From Synchiropus splendidus (Eukaryota; Chordata; Actinopteri; Syngnathiformes; Callionymidae), in contig NC_071342.1 of assembly GCF_027744825.2 (NCBI RefSeq), positions 19,998,001-20,062,000 on the forward strand: a DNA stretch of 64,000 nucleotides, given 5' to 3'. Both the position numbers and the translations under genes were made by a program. The notes beneath the pieces are model-generated. The model had not been told where the DNA came from. It saw only the letters and a program-made list of their open reading frames with translations, and ran no database searches. The number at the start of each line of letters is the position of its first letter. Positions within the stretch are counted from its first letter, which is position 1. This document shows positions 63,422 through 64,000 of this stretch, piece after piece.

Positions 63422-64000
63422 GACAAATATAAAAGCTGGGGTGACAATATAAATAAATAATGTCTATAAAGCAGAATTTGAGCAATATTCAATGCAATTT
63501 CAGTAAAGGATAAAAAAAAATAAAAATAAACACTGAGCACAGAATGTAGGGGGGGTATCATACACTAAATATAGTCACAAGCATATAGGTGAATAAAGAC
63601 AGCAAATGAGCATTTAATAGTCAGTTTTGGACAATGCATCATAACCCAGAAAAGCACAAAGAGACCGCAAACCTCCACCAAGCTGCTTCAGTCCATCTGG
63701 ATTCTCGGATCCTGACATTGTTCCGCATCACCCCCAAAATTGATTCATTTGTTCCTTCAACCATTTCACATAATTCCTGAAAGTTTTATCTGAATACATT
63801 TGTAAATTTGTTATTTTTTGTTATTTTGTTAAGTTATTTTGAACACAGACAACAGCCTTGAGAAAACAGACACCTACACAGAGGTAATTTGACCTTAAAA
63901 AGGTGTAATTCACTCTATAATACAAAAGAAACAAAACAGTAAGAACCATAAAAACCTAAAGGAAAAACTTGAATGACAATATGTTGAATGACACATTTCA

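Larger units (their letters stand above)
55999..64000 (-). other. Probable RMDN2 5' intron; no gene seen
   Basis: The exon at 55815-55998 begins in mid-codon (one base completing a split codon), so an upstream exon must exist. No reverse-strand frame here shows the expected hydrophobic anchor or coiled coil. Contents: a CTCF-like site (60677-60691), an unexplained open stretch (57100-57510), a poly(A)/(TA)n tract (63354-63415), and otherwise AT-rich sequence. Confidence 0.55.

Overview
The window is nuclear DNA of a bony fish, most likely a percomorph-like teleost. It has split genes with GT-AG introns, some under 110 bp. It carries vertebrate-only genes, long (CA)n and (TA)n microsatellites, and scattered degenerate DNA-transposon and LINE fragments. 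Four protein genes can be read exon by exon, and there is a small cluster of RNA genes. No bacterial, viral or CRISPR content was seen.

Layout. 31-708 (+): the last four coding exons of DNAJC12, a J-domain protein; its first exon lies left of the window. 1590-3772: three full-length 7SL (SRP) RNA genes, one (+), one (-), one (+). Copies 1 and 2 converge and copies 2 and 3 are head-to-head. Each ends in a Pol III T-run, and copies 1 and 3 have a perfect TGACGTCA box at the usual upstream distance. 4461-6700 (-): the complete two-exon NANP gene (sialic-acid 9-phosphate phosphatase), with a pogo/Tigger-like miniature transposon in its intron and a ZNF143/ETS-type promoter. About 6.8-28.1 kb: a gene desert with a hAT element bounded by a perfect 8-bp target duplication, a LINE 3' fragment, microsatellites and a few CpG-rich patches; no coding gene was recognised. 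28.1-33.7 kb (+): CYP1B1, with a TATA box, a likely non-coding first exon, two coding exons (528 aa) and a roughly 1.2-kb 3' UTR. 33.7-44 kb: intergenic DNA with old repeats. 44171-55998 (-): the last nine coding exons of RMDN2 (264 aa of TPR-like C-terminal domain); its membrane-anchor N-terminus lies right of the window, so 56.0-64.0 kb is probably intron.

CYP1B1 and RMDN2 are tail-to-tail, the same arrangement as in mammals, which supports both names. The genes do not form a pathway. DNAJC12 is an HSP70 co-chaperone, 7SL RNA is the scaffold of the signal recognition particle, NANP acts in sialic acid synthesis, CYP1B1 is an Ah-receptor-inducible monooxygenase, and RMDN2 is a microtubule/membrane-contact protein. 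The most notable points are the 7SL cluster with its unequal promoters, a 48-bp perfect palindrome in an RMDN2 intron, and a roughly 195-bp GT repeat starting 10 bp after an apparently altered RMDN2 C-terminus.
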